Shown: positions 50,319 through 59,572, counted from the stretch's first letter. The stretch is 64,000 nt of DNA from Streptomyces mangrovi (GCF_900114215.1 NZ_FOSG01000007.1:225756-289755), one strand, 5' to 3'. Made by a program: numbers and translations. Notes: a model not told the origin generated them from the sequence alone.

Positions 50319-51277
50319 ACGAGGGCGGGCTCCTGGAGGGTGAGCGTGCAGGTGTCGGCGTCCAGGGTGGCACGGACCCCGAGCGGCAGGGTCAGGGTCG
50401 CCGGGCCGTGTCCGAAACCCAGCTCCTCCACCACCGGCACCCCCAGCGGGGCGAGCCGGTCCAGCAGCACCTCGCGGACCTTCTCGTACGGGCCGCAGTC
50501 GTGCCAGGAGCCGAGCACCACGCCCGCCACCCCGTCCAGTTCGCCGGAGCGCAGCAGGTGGGTGAGGTAGCCGTCGAGGCGGTACGGCGGCTCGCCGACG
50601 TCCTCCAGCAGCAGGATGCCGCCGTCCGGGCGGGCGGAGTCCCGCCCGGGGACGCCGGTCTGGCCGGCCAGCAGCGACAGGCAGCCACCGTAGGTGGTGC
50701 CAAACGCCCGGCCGGGCACCAGCGTGCGGGCGGTCGGGGAGGTGATCGCCGTGACCGTCTCCGGGGCGAGGAGGGTGGCGCGCAGATGCTCCTGGGTGGG
50801 GCCGTCCTTGAGGAAGGAGACGGTGGCGGGCATCGGGCCGTGCAGGGTGGCCAGGCCCAGCCGGGCCGCGAACGCCTCGTGCAGCACGGTCAGATCGCTG
50901 TAGCCGACGAAGGGTTTGGGGCCGGCCGCGCGCATCGCCTCCCAGTCGGCCAGGTCCACCATCCGCTGGACGCCGTAGCCGCCGCGGGCGGCGAGGACGG
51001 CCGCTACGGACGGGTCGCACCAGGCCTCGGTCAGGTCGCGGGCGCGGTCGGCGTCGGTGCCGGCCAGGTGGTCCAGTCGCGGGTGGACGTCCAGGACGTG
51101 CGGCATGACCCGCGGGTCCAGGTCCCAGCCGCGCAGTACGTCCACCCCGGCGTCCAGCCGCTCGCGCTCCACCGGTCCGCTGGGCGCCACGATCGCCACC
51201 CGGTCGCCGGGGCGCAGCCGCCGGGGCCGGGTGAGGGCGGGGCGCGCGGCGGGCCGGGCAGGCGGGGTGCGGGTCAC
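50315..51277 (-). CDS. S66 LD-carboxypeptidase
   Basis: A 320-residue LD-carboxypeptidase (LdcA-like): VAIVAPSGPVERERLDAGVD, AARGGYGVQRM, FVGYSDLT with the nucleophile Ser, ILLLEDVGEPPYRLDG with Glu, and ELGFGHGPATLTLPLG with His. It removes the terminal D-Ala from murein tetrapeptides in recycling. GTG 51277 overlaps the S9 gene stop (GTGA). Confidence 0.92.
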   Translation of the reverse strand: MTRTPPARPAARPALTRPRRLRPGDRVAIVAPSGPVERERLDAGVDVLRGWDLDPRVMPHVLDVHPRLDHLAGTDADRARDLTEAWCDPSVAAVLAARGGYGVQRMVDLADWEAMRAAGPKPFVGYSDLTVLHEAFAARLGLATLHGPMPATVSFLKDGPTQEHLRATLLAPETVTAITSPTARTLVPGRAFGTTYGGCLSLLAGQTGVPGRDSARPDGGILLLEDVGEPPYRLDGYLTHLLRSGELDGVAGVVLGSWHDCGPYEKVREVLLDRLAPLGVPVVEELGFGHGPATLTLPLGVRATLDADTCTLTLQEPALV

Positions 51278-53292
51278 GTGGTCAGCTCCAGCCTGGGGAC
51301 GTCCGGGCGGTCGAAGCCGAAGACCTGTGCGTACAGGGAGAGTTCGGCCTCCACGGCCCGGGTGATGGTCTGCGCCCTGCGGAAGCCGTGGCTCTCGCCC
51401 TCGAAGGCGAGGTAGGCGTGCGGCACTCCCCGCCCGGCGACCTCGGCCAGGAAGCGGTCGCACTGGGCGGGCGGGCAGATCACGTCGTCCAGGCCCTGGA
51501 GCAGCAGGAAGGGGGCGGTGACGCGGTCGGCGTGGTGGACGGGCGAGCGGTCGCGGTAGCGCTCGGGGTGCTCCTCGGTGCGGCCGACGAGGGAGACCAG
51601 GTACTGCGACTCGAAGTCGTGCGTCTCTCCGGTCGCCCAGCCGGCCAGGTCGAGGATGGGGTAGCTGATGGTCCCGCAGGCGTACAGGCCCTCGGTCAGC
51701 GGCGAGGTGAGGGAGACGGCGGTGGTCCAGCCGCCCGCGCTGCCGCCGCGTATGGCGAGCCGGGCGGGGTCGGCGGTGCCCTCGGCGGCCAGGGCGCGGG
51801 CGACGGCGGCGCAGTCCTCGACGTCGACCACGCCCCAGCTCTCCCGCAGCCGCTCGCGGTAGGCGCGGCCGTAGCCCGCCGAGCCGCCGTAGTTCACCTC
51901 CGCCACGCCGATGCCGCGCGAGGTGAAGTAGGCGATCTCCAGGTCCAGTACGAGGGGCGCCCGTCCGGTGGGCCCGCCGTGGGCCCACACCACGTACGGC
52001 GGCAGTTCGCCCTCGGGAGCCGCGGCGGCGGGGTGGCGCGGGGGGTACAGGTGGGCGTGGATCTCGCGGCCGTCCGGGCCGCGGAAGACGCGTTCGGCGG
52101 GGTCGGGGTAGTACGCCGGGTCGACCAGGTCGGTGTGGGCGGAGCCGACGACCAGGGTGTGGCCGGTGCGGGTGTCCAGCTCCACGACCTCGTACGCGCC
52201 GCGCGGGCTCGCGGCGACGCCGATGGCGCGGGTGCCCGCGGCGGCCAGGGTCGGGGCCCACTCCGTCCACGGGCCGGGGGCGTCGGCCAGTTCGCCGGTG
52301 GCCGGGTCCAGGATGCCCAGGCGCAGTGAGCCGCGGCCGTGCAGGACGGCGACCGTGCCGTCCTCCAGCGGTTGGAACCACCGGTGGCCGATCTTCCACA
52401 GCGGTCCGCCGAACTCCTCCTCGCGCGGGCACAGTGCGGTGGGTCCGTCGGCGCCGGAGCCCGCCGTGTCGGCGTCCAGGCGGTACAGGTTCCACCAGCC
52501 GCTCGCGTCGCCGCTGTACAGCAGCGAGCCGTCCGCCGCCCAGCCGACCTGCGCCACCGACTCCCGTTTGCCGCCCGCGACGGCGCGGACGTTCTCGAAG
52601 GAGCCCTCGGCGGTGACGTCGGCGAGGCGGACGACCGTGCCGTCCCAGGGCATCCGGGGGTGGTCCCAGACCAGCCACGCCGCCCGTCTCCCGTCCGGGG
52701 AGAGGCGGGGGCCGGTGGTGAACCGGTCGGCGTCACCGGTCAGTTCGCGGATCCGGGAGCGGTCAAAGGCCGCCGAGCCGTCCAGGGGCACGGCCGCGAT
52801 CACCCGGCGTACGTCGGTGGGCCGCTCGCCGGTGAACTCCTCCAGCACGCACCACACCTCGCCCCGCTCCGGCAGCACCACCGGGTCGGCCCAGCGCAGG
52901 CCCCCGCCGAGGGCCGAGACGGGGGTGAGGGGGCGCGGCCGGGCGCCGGGGGCGTCCGGTTCGAAGGCGTACATCCGCTGGTCGGCGTGGTGGACGAAGA
53001 CGACCAGCGGTCCGCCCGCCTCGCGTGCGGCCCCGGCCCAGGGGCGTCCGCCGTACTCGATCACCCGGCTGCGGACGTTCCACGGCTCGGGCAGCACCGA
53101 CTCGGCGGGGCCGGAGCCGTCCGGACGCAGCCGCATCAGCGCCCGCCGCCCGCCCTCGGCGGGGCGGGGCTCGGTCCACCACACCTCCGCGCCGACGGTG
53201 CCCGCGTACTCGGGGTGGCCGTCGTGCGCGGCGACCAGGCGGGCGTCGATCGGTGACTCCCAGGTGCCGTACGGGGCGGTGGCGTACGTCAT
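51274..53292 (-). CDS. S9 prolyl-oligopeptidase-family peptidase
   Basis: A 672-residue beta-propeller plus alpha/beta-hydrolase. The hydrolase part shows VVWAHGGPTGRAPL, NYGGSAGYGRAYRER, LAIRGGSAGGWTTAV (nucleophile Ser), GLDDVICPPAQCDR (Asp) and FEGESHGFRRA (His). It should cleave short peptides in the cytosol; no signal peptide is present. Confidence 0.93.
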   Translation of the reverse strand: MTYATAPYGTWESPIDARLVAAHDGHPEYAGTVGAEVWWTEPRPAEGGRRALMRLRPDGSGPAESVLPEPWNVRSRVIEYGGRPWAGAAREAGGPLVVFVHHADQRMYAFEPDAPGARPRPLTPVSALGGGLRWADPVVLPERGEVWCVLEEFTGERPTDVRRVIAAVPLDGSAAFDRSRIRELTGDADRFTTGPRLSPDGRRAAWLVWDHPRMPWDGTVVRLADVTAEGSFENVRAVAGGKRESVAQVGWAADGSLLYSGDASGWWNLYRLDADTAGSGADGPTALCPREEEFGGPLWKIGHRWFQPLEDGTVAVLHGRGSLRLGILDPATGELADAPGPWTEWAPTLAAAGTRAIGVAASPRGAYEVVELDTRTGHTLVVGSAHTDLVDPAYYPDPAERVFRGPDGREIHAHLYPPRHPAAAAPEGELPPYVVWAHGGPTGRAPLVLDLEIAYFTSRGIGVAEVNYGGSAGYGRAYRERLRESWGVVDVEDCAAVARALAAEGTADPARLAIRGGSAGGWTTAVSLTSPLTEGLYACGTISYPILDLAGWATGETHDFESQYLVSLVGRTEEHPERYRDRSPVHHADRVTAPFLLLQGLDDVICPPAQCDRFLAEVAGRGVPHAYLAFEGESHGFRRAQTITRAVEAELSLYAQVFGFDRPDVPRLELTT

Positions 53293-53378
53293 CGTGCGCG
53301 GCTCCTCGCGGGCTCGGCGGGTTCTTCGAAGGGGGTGCGGCAGGGCGCGGCCGGGGCGGACCGGCTCGGCCCCGGCGC

Positions 53379-54707
53379 TCAGAGGGCGAACAGGGCGCGG
53401 TCCATGACCCGGACGCCGAAGTGGAGGGCGTCCACGGGGACGCGCTCGTCGACGCCGTGGAACATCGCCTGGTAGTTCAGCCCCTCGGGCAGCCTCAGCG
53501 GGGTGAAGCCGTAGCCCACGATGCCCAGTTCCGCGAACTGCTTGGCGTCGGTGCCGCCGGTCATGCAGAACGGGATGACGTGGGCTTCGGGGTCGAAGTG
53601 CTCCAGGGACTCGCGCAGCACGGCGAAGGTGCGCGAGTCGACCGGCGCCTGGAGGGCCGGGCCGCGGTGGTAGAACTCCCAGTCCACGTCCGGGCCGGTG
53701 AGCTCGTCCATGGTGGCGGTGAACTCCTCCTCGGTGCCGGGGAGCATCCGCCCGTCCACATGCGCCTCGGCGGCGCCGGGGATGACGTTGATCTTGTAAC
53801 CGGCCTTGAGCCCGGTGGGGTTGGTGCTGTTGCGCACGGTGGCCTCGACCAGCTTGGCGGACGGGCCCAGCTTGGCCAGCAGGGCGTCCACGTCGAAGTC
53901 GGGGGCGTCGAAGTCCGGGGCGTCCAGCCCGTGGAGGCGGGACAGCTCGGTGAGGGCGGCGCGCACCGTCCTCGACAGCCGCACCGGCCAGGCGTGCTCG
54001 CCGATGCGGTGCACCGCGGCGGCCAGGCGGCTCACCGCGTTGGCGCGGTTGACCTTGGAGCCGTGCCCGGCCCGGCCGTTGGCGGTCAGCTCCATCCAGG
54101 CCGTGCCGCGCTCGCCCGCCGCGATCGGGTAGAGCTGCAGGCCGCCGCCGGCGTGGAAGGTGTAGGCGCCGGACTCGCTTATGCCCTCGGTGCAGCCCTC
54201 GAACAGCTCGGGGTGCTCGCGGGCGAGGAAGTCGGCGCCGTACTGGCCGGTGTCCTCCTCGTCGGCGGTGAAGGCGAGGACGATGTCGCGGCGGGGGCGC
54301 ACCCCGGCCCTGGCCCAGGCGCGGACGACCGCGAGGACCATCGCGTCGGCGTTCTTCATGTCGACCGCGCCGCGGCCCCAGACCACGCCGTCGCGGATCT
54401 CGCCGGAGAAGGGGTGGACGGTCCAGTCGGCGGGCTCGGCGGGCACCACGTCCAGATGGCCGTGGACGAGCAGCGCGTCGGCGGACGGGTCGGTGCCCTC
54501 GATGCGGGCGACGACGTTGGTGCGGCCGCGGACCTTCTCCAGCACCACCGGCTCGATCCCGGCGTCGGACAGTTTCCCGGCGACGTACTCGGCGGCCTTG
54601 CGCTCGGTGCCGTCGCCGTTGCCGAGGTTGACGGAGTCGATGCGGATCAGCTCGGAGGTGAAGGCGACCGCCTCGTCGAGTGCCTGGTTGTCGATGCGCT
54701 CAGCCAT
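53379..54707 (-). CDS. M20-family metallopeptidase
   Basis: A 442-residue dizinc peptidase: LLVHGHLDVVPAEPADW, VWGRGAVDMKNADAMVLAVV (bridging Asp), FTADEEDTGQYGADF (catalytic Glu-Glu) and a late MFHGVDERVPVDAL with the last His. Similar to dipeptidases and the DapE/ArgE group. It overlaps the M55 gene by 8 bases, so the two are coupled. Confidence 0.93.
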   Translation of the reverse strand: MAERIDNQALDEAVAFTSELIRIDSVNLGNGDGTERKAAEYVAGKLSDAGIEPVVLEKVRGRTNVVARIEGTDPSADALLVHGHLDVVPAEPADWTVHPFSGEIRDGVVWGRGAVDMKNADAMVLAVVRAWARAGVRPRRDIVLAFTADEEDTGQYGADFLAREHPELFEGCTEGISESGAYTFHAGGGLQLYPIAAGERGTAWMELTANGRAGHGSKVNRANAVSRLAAAVHRIGEHAWPVRLSRTVRAALTELSRLHGLDAPDFDAPDFDVDALLAKLGPSAKLVEATVRNSTNPTGLKAGYKINVIPGAAEAHVDGRMLPGTEEEFTATMDELTGPDVDWEFYHRGPALQAPVDSRTFAVLRESLEHFDPEAHVIPFCMTGGTDAKQFAELGIVGYGFTPLRLPEGLNYQAMFHGVDERVPVDALHFGVRVMDRALFAL

Positions 54708-55536
54708 ACTGCTCCTCCACTGCGGCAGAGACGACCGTGGTGACCGCCTTGAAGGTGCGGATCCCCTCGTACATGGACGGCGATGTGTACGCCACCCGGC
54801 GCTCACCCGTCTGCTCCACGCCGGGCACGACGGTGGCCGCGCCGGCCAGGTGCTCGGCGTCGAACTCGATCTCGATCGTGCGGGGCCGGGGGCCGGTGGG
54901 CTCGTGGCGCACCGCCAGCGCGGCCGCCTCCTTGGCCGCCGCGCGGATGTCGGCGGCGGTGCGGGCGGGGGTGCGGCAGACGGCGGCGTAGCGGGAGACG
55001 TAGTCCTTGACGGCGACGCCGCGCGCGGCGGGGGCGTAGCCGCGGGCGTCGTCGCAGGTGCGGTCGTCGCCGGTGACCAGGACGACGGGGACGCCGTACT
55101 CGGCCACCACCGCGGCGTTGAGGCGGCCCTCACTGGCCCGCTCACCGTCCAGCCACACTCCGGTGAGGGAGTTGGCGAGGTAGGTGTGGGCCAGGACGCC
55201 CTCGGCCCCGGCGCCGGTGTGGTAGCCGACGAAGGCGATGCCGTCGACGTCGCCGTGCTGGACGCCCTCGACCATGCTGAGCGACTTGTGGCGGCCGGTG
55301 AGCATCTGGGCGCGGTCGTCCAGCTTCTCCAGCAGCAGGTTGCGCATCGTCCAGTGCGCCTCGTTGACCAGCACCTCGTCCGCGCCTCCGTCGAGGAAGC
55401 CGGCGATCGCCGCGTTCACGTCGGAGGTGAACATCGGGCGGCAGCGTTCCCACTGCGGGGTCCCGGGCAGGACGTCGGCGGGCCAGGTCACCCCCGTGGC
55501 GCCCTCCATGTCGGCGCTGATCAGGATCTTCGTCAT
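54700..55536 (-). CDS. M55 D-aminopeptidase (DppA-like)
   Basis: A 278-residue M55 peptidase: MTKILISADMEGATGV with the zinc-binding DMEG, VNEAHWTMRNLL, FVGYHTGAGAEGVLAHTY and VVLVTGDDRTCDDA. Family members release N-terminal D-amino acids, for example D-Ala-D-Ala hydrolysis in Bacillus. As first gene of a peptidase operon with an LD-carboxypeptidase it fits recycling of cell wall peptides. Confidence 0.93.
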   Translation of the reverse strand: MTKILISADMEGATGVTWPADVLPGTPQWERCRPMFTSDVNAAIAGFLDGGADEVLVNEAHWTMRNLLLEKLDDRAQMLTGRHKSLSMVEGVQHGDVDGIAFVGYHTGAGAEGVLAHTYLANSLTGVWLDGERASEGRLNAAVVAEYGVPVVLVTGDDRTCDDARGYAPAARGVAVKDYVSRYAAVCRTPARTAADIRAAAKEAAALAVRHEPTGPRPRTIEIEFDAEHLAGAATVVPGVEQTGERRVAYTSPSMYEGIRTFKAVTTVVSAAVEEQYG

Positions 55537-55632
55537 GGAAGGCCACGTTACGCCCAGCCCGGGCGGCGTCAAAGACCAGGGGGGAACGCCGGGCCGGTGT
55601 CACCGGTCCACGCCTTTGGCGTCACTGCGGCG

Positions 55633-56289
55633 TCAGTCGCCCCGGCCCACCACCAGCCAGTTCGACGGCCGGTCGAGGCGGGAGCCGTCCGGTTCGAAGT
55701 CGGTCGTGGACAGCGGGAGCGAGCCGCCGGCGAGCACCTTCAGCCCGGCCGCGGTGAACGGCCCGGCCTGCTCCGCCGGTTCCTCCCCGGGGGTCTGCGG
55801 GGCACCCGCCCCCTGGGCCGGGGCCGCGTCGGCCTCGGGCGCGGCCTCCACCACGAAGGCGCGGCCGCGCTCCCCCACCAGCGCCGCGACGGACTCGGCG
55901 ACACGGGCGCGGCCGGCGGGTCCGCTGCGCCGCAGGACGCCGCGCAGGTAGACGTTGGCGTCGCCGAGTTCGTCGTGCAGCCGCCGCATCGCGGCGGGGT
56001 CGGCGGCGTCGAGCTGCCGGAAGTCGGGCGCGGAGCGCCCGCCGGCCCCCTCCCCCACCGCGGTCCGGGCGCGTTCCAGGACGGCGGCCGAGCGGTCGAT
56101 CCCGACGCACGGGTGGAAGCGTCCGGTCAGAAAGACCGTCTGGGCCCCGTTGCCGCAGTCGGCGTCGACCAGCGGCAGGTCCGGGGCGAAGTGCTTCTCG
56201 AAGATCGGCATGTGCACGGCGGCCGTGATCGCGGGGTCGGTGCTCCGGATGCCCTGCGAGGAGCCGCCGTCTTGGAGTGTGGCGTTCAC
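55633..56289 (-). CDS. Methyltransferase-fold protein
   Basis: A 218-residue protein with a SAM-binding-like N-terminal half (LPLVDADCGNGAQTVFLTGR; CVGIDRSAAVLERARTA; FRQLDAADPAAMRRL). The DADCGNG sequence replaces the common DxGCGxG. Substrate unknown. GTG 56289 follows GAGGGAG. Confidence 0.75.
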   Translation of the reverse strand: MNATLQDGGSSQGIRSTDPAITAAVHMPIFEKHFAPDLPLVDADCGNGAQTVFLTGRFHPCVGIDRSAAVLERARTAVGEGAGGRSAPDFRQLDAADPAAMRRLHDELGDANVYLRGVLRRSGPAGRARVAESVAALVGERGRAFVVEAAPEADAAPAQGAGAPQTPGEEPAEQAGPFTAAGLKVLAGGSLPLSTTDFEPDGSRLDRPSNWLVVGRGD

Positions 56290-56465
56290 GGGATCGCTCC
56301 CTCGTCATGTCTGCGGGCCGCGGGTACGGCCGCCGGGAGAGCCCGCCTACCCCGTCCGGCGCGGTTCGTGCATCCGGGCGCGCCCCGTCCGGCCGGGGCG
56401 CCTCGGGGTGGAACGCGGCAGGTAGGGACGGGGGCGGGGGTGGTGAGTCGGGGCGCGGCGGGCGG

Positions 56466-56936
56466 TCAGGCGCCCGCGCGGCCCTCGGTCTCGGTCTCGG
56501 TCTCGGCGGCGAGGTTGGCGAGCAGCTCGTCGTGGATGCGGGCGAGCCCCTTGGGGGCGAAGGCGCGCTCGAAGAAGCCGCCGACGCCGCCCGCGCCCTC
56601 CCACTCGGTGGTGACGGTGACCCGCGAGGCGCCCTCGGCCGAGCCCGGGGTGACGGTCCAGGTGGTGACCATCGAGGAGTTGCGGTCGCGCTCGACCAGC
56701 TGCCCCTCCATGGGCTCGTCCACCTCCATCAGGCAGTCGCGGACCCGCTTGGAGGTGGCCTGGAGCCTCCAGTGGACGAGCGTGCCCTTGCCGTCGCCGC
56801 CCTCGCGCACCTCGTACTCACTGAACTGCCCGGGCAGCAGCCTGCCCCGGGTGCCGCTGTAGTCGGCGAGCGCGTCGAACACGTCCTCCGGGCGGGCCGC
56901 GATCTCGCGCTGCGTGGTGGATTCGACCTGCGCCAT
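56466..56936 (-). CDS. SRPBCC-family protein (polyketide cyclase-like fold)
   Basis: A 156-residue START-like protein: VESTTQREIAARPEDVFDAL at the N-terminus, TLVHWRLQATSKRVRDC, WTVTPGSAEGASRVTVTTEW and the C-terminal helix GFFERAFAPKGLARIHDELL. It binds a hydrophobic ligand; no catalytic role can be inferred. Confidence 0.88.
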   Translation of the reverse strand: MAQVESTTQREIAARPEDVFDALADYSGTRGRLLPGQFSEYEVREGGDGKGTLVHWRLQATSKRVRDCLMEVDEPMEGQLVERDRNSSMVTTWTVTPGSAEGASRVTVTTEWEGAGGVGGFFERAFAPKGLARIHDELLANLAAETETETEGRAGA

Positions 56937-56953
56937 GACTGCTCCCCTGAGGA

Positions 56954-56998
56954 TCCTGGTGGTCCTGTTGGTCCTGTTGGTCCTGTTGGTCCTGCCGG
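56954..56998. repeat. Five 9-bp tandem repeats
   Basis: TCCTGTTGG three times exactly, flanked by TCCTGGTGG and TCCTGCCGG. Upstream of the SRPBCC gene in its leader region. Confidence 0.85.
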
Positions 56999-57097
56999 TC
57001 CGCGGCCCCGGCGGTACGCCGGCCGGCCGTCGCGGCGGCCGCTGACGCCAGCCAACCACCCGCGACGCGCCCGCCCAAATCGGGTTACCGCCAATGG

Positions 57098-57115
57098 GAA
57101 CATGTGTTCTATTCT
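57098..57115 (+). promoter_or_regulatory. SOS (LexA) box and -10 element
   Basis: GAACATGTGTTC (57098-57109) matches the Gram-positive/actinobacterial LexA pattern GAAC-N4-GTTC exactly. TATTCT at 57110-57115 is a good -10 hexamer directly beside it, so LexA bound here would block transcription of the radical SAM gene at 57141. Confidence 0.65.
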
Positions 57116-57140
57116 TGTCCGGGCCGAACGAGGAGATCGC

Positions 57141-58175
57141 ATGCGCTGGGACAATCTGCACCGGGAGGGACCGGATACGAGCGGCACCGCCGCCCTCTTC
57201 GGCTCCGACGTGGTCACACGTACGGTCGACACCCCGGAGTTCAGGGGCGTCACCTTCCACGAGGTACGGGCCCGTTCGATCATCAACCGGGTGCCGGGCG
57301 CCTCCCGGATGCCGTTCGAGTGGACCGTCAACCCCTACCGGGGCTGCTCACACGCGTGCGTGTACTGCTTCGCCCGCCGCAGCCACGGCTATCTGGACCT
57401 GGACACCGGAACCGGCTTCGACACCCAGATCGTGGTGAAGACCAACGCCGACCGGCTGCTGCGCCGGGAGCTGGCCTCCCCGCGCTGGCCGGGCCACCAC
57501 ATAGCCATGGGCACCAACGTCGACTGCTACCAGCGCGCAGAGGGCCGGTACCGGTTGATGCCCGGCATCCTGACCGCCCTGCGCGACCACGCCAACCCGT
57601 TCTCCATCCTCACCAAGGGCACTCTGATCCTGCGCGACCTGGACCTGCTGCGCTCGGCCGGCGCGGTGGCCGAGGTGGGCGTCTCGGTGTCGGTGGCCTT
57701 CCTGGACGAGCAGTTGTGGCGCACCGTCGAGCCCGGCGCCCCCGCCCCCGAACGCCGCCTGGAGGTGGTGCGCGCCCTCACCGACCACGGCATCGGCTGC
57801 GGGGTGCTGATGGCCCCGGTGATCCCGTTCCTCTCCGACAGCCCCGACCGGCTCCGCGCGACGGTGCGGGCGATCGCGGCGGCGGGCGCGACCTCCGTCA
57901 CGCCGCTGGCCCTGCACCTGCGGCCGGGCGCGCGCGAGTGGTTCACCGCCTGGCTGGCCCGGCACCACCCCGGCCTGGTGGGCCACTACGAGCGGCTGTA
58001 CGCCGACGGCGCCTACGCCCCGCGCTGGTACCAGCGCCGGATCACCCGGCAGGTGCACGAACTGGCCGAGGAGTACGGCATCGGGCCGTCCCGGCCGGGG
58101 GCGCACCGGGGCGTCCCCGAGCCCCGGTGCGTCACCGAGCCCGAACCGGGCCCGACGCAGCTCACCCTGCTGTGA
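57141..58175 (+). CDS. Radical SAM protein, Rv2578c family
   Basis: A 344-residue radical SAM protein: PFEWTVNPYRGCSHACVYCF gives C-x3-C-x2-C for the 4Fe-4S cluster, followed by ARRSHGY. Related to spore photoproduct lyase-like proteins and the mycobacterial Rv2578c family. DNA or nucleic acid repair is plausible but unproven. ATG 57141 has AGGAGATCGC upstream and an SOS box in the promoter. Its 3' end overlaps the convergent GNAT gene by 14 bases. Confidence 0.9.
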   Translation: MRWDNLHREGPDTSGTAALFGSDVVTRTVDTPEFRGVTFHEVRARSIINRVPGASRMPFEWTVNPYRGCSHACVYCFARRSHGYLDLDTGTGFDTQIVVKTNADRLLRRELASPRWPGHHIAMGTNVDCYQRAEGRYRLMPGILTALRDHANPFSILTKGTLILRDLDLLRSAGAVAEVGVSVSVAFLDEQLWRTVEPGAPAPERRLEVVRALTDHGIGCGVLMAPVIPFLSDSPDRLRATVRAIAAAGATSVTPLALHLRPGAREWFTAWLARHHPGLVGHYERLYADGAYAPRWYQRRITRQVHELAEEYGIGPSRPGAHRGVPEPRCVTEPEPGPTQLTLL

Positions 58176-58749
58176 GACCCGCCCCGGCCGGCTCGCGCAC
58201 GTAGCGCACCTCGGCCACGGGCGTCCCTCCCGCGTCGGAGAGCGACCTCGCCCCGTCCGGGGCGAAGCCCGCCGCCGCGTAGAAACGGCGGGCCCGCGCG
58301 TTGCCCTCCGCCACCCACAGCCGCAGCCGGCGCATCCGGCGCGCGTCCGCCCGCCGCACCACCTCGGCCAGCAGCGCGCGCCCGAGACCTGAGCCGATGC
58401 GCTCCGGCTCCACGTACAGGGCGTACAGCTCACCGTCGCGGCACTCCTCGCCCTCCTCGCAGCCGGCGCCGCCGCTGCCACCGTCCTCCCCCCGGCACGG
58501 GCCGAGGGCCGCCCATCCGGTGATACGGCCGCCGCCGTCCACCGCGACCAGGTCGGTGACCGTCCCCCGCGTCGCGGCGAAGGTCTCCCGGCGCCGGGCG
58601 GCGTACGCGGCGGCGTCCATTCCCTCCAGGTACTCACGGGGCATCAGATGGCGGTACGCGTACCGCCAGCCCCGCACCCGCAGCGCCGCCACGGCCTCCA
58701 GGTCCGCCTCGGCCGCCTCCCGTACGCGCACCGGCTCCCGTCCGTTCAC
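58162..58749 (-). CDS. GNAT-family N-acetyltransferase
   Basis: A 195-residue acetyltransferase: VREAAEADLEAVAALRVRGW, LYALYVEPERIGSGLGRALL (acetyl-CoA loop) and LWVAEGNARARRFYAAAGFA. Substrate unknown. GTG 58749 follows GAGGGGG. Confidence 0.9.
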   Translation of the reverse strand: MNGREPVRVREAAEADLEAVAALRVRGWRYAYRHLMPREYLEGMDAAAYAARRRETFAATRGTVTDLVAVDGGGRITGWAALGPCRGEDGGSGGAGCEEGEECRDGELYALYVEPERIGSGLGRALLAEVVRRADARRMRRLRLWVAEGNARARRFYAAAGFAPDGARSLSDAGGTPVAEVRYVREPAGAGLTAG

Positions 58750-59009
58750 CGTCGCCCCCTCACTTCCCGCTTCCGTTTCCCCGTTCGGACGCCTCCACCG
58801 GGGCGCGAGGAAGTGATGCAACCCTCCCCCTGCGTTAGAGTAAAGCCGCTCGCCGACATGGTCGGCCTGCTTCCACGCCACCTCCGGGGCCACCGCTCCG
58901 TCGTCGTCCGGAGCCTCGGGGGTGGCCGCCCCCAATCGCACCGCAGACACCGCAAAGACCCGCGGTCCGCCGCCACCGTACGGCGGCCGCCGGGGGAAAG
59001 GCATCAGGG

Positions 59010-59249
59010 ATGGCCGTCTTCAAACTGCAACTCACGGATGGCGGGGAGAGACTGGTCGAGGCCGGGCGCGCCGGACGCACCGCCGACGGCCAGATCGTCA
59101 TCGAGGACACCGACTCCCTGGGCGTGTGGGACTGCCTGGAGGAGTACCCGGCCGACCGCGTGAGGGCGGTCTGGCGGCGCGGCCCCGCCGAGAGCGGCAT
59201 CTACACCTGGATCCCGCAGCCCTCCGAGGGGAGTTGGTGGAGCTACTGA
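59010..59249 (+). CDS. Small protein of unknown function
   Basis: A 79-residue protein: MAVFKLQLTDGGERLVEAGR, DTDSLGVWDCLEEYPADRVR, GIYTWIPQPSEGSWWSY. It looks like a compact beta fold with conserved-type tryptophans; I do not recognise a family. The ribosome binding site is weak. A 200-base leader in front of it shows no other gene. Confidence 0.6.
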   Translation: MAVFKLQLTDGGERLVEAGRAGRTADGQIVIEDTDSLGVWDCLEEYPADRVRAVWRRGPAESGIYTWIPQPSEGSWWSY

Positions 59250-59531
59250 CGCCCCTCCCCGGCCGGCGCGCCGGACGCCGGGGGCGCACCGCGCACCCGC
59301 CACGCCTCCGCCTCGGAAGCATCGCTTCCAAACCCTCTGTGTCGCACTTCACAAGGCTGTACACCGAAGCGGCCTGCGTTTCACAGCCTGACGGCCGTCT
59401 CATCTCTTACGTCGGGGAAGAGTGTTCCCAACCCGCCGCCTCCCGGACGAACCAGGGGGCACGGCGGGGGACGGCCGGGCACGACGCCGCGCGCCCGGCC
59501 CCGCCCGGGTCGGCGACGCCCCCGGTTTCCC
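59250..59531. other. Gap after the small protein gene
   Basis: No gene is supported. A short hairpin GGAAGC-ATC-GCTTCC (59315-59329) may end the upstream transcript. The AT-richer stretch 59330-59430 may hold a promoter. Confidence 0.4.
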
Positions 59532-59565
59532 GGGTTCCGGGCCGGCGGCGACCGGCCCGGAACCC
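59532..59565 (-). terminator. Terminator of the HEAT-like gene
   Basis: GGGTTCCGGGCCGG (59532-59545) pairs perfectly with 59552-59565 around a 6-nt loop, immediately after the stop codon at 59573. Confidence 0.8.
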
Positions 59566-59572
59566 GGCCGGA

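Noticed and set aside
56954..56998. CRISPR-like array
   Set aside because: Units are only 9 bp and contiguous, without spacers; no cas genes are present.
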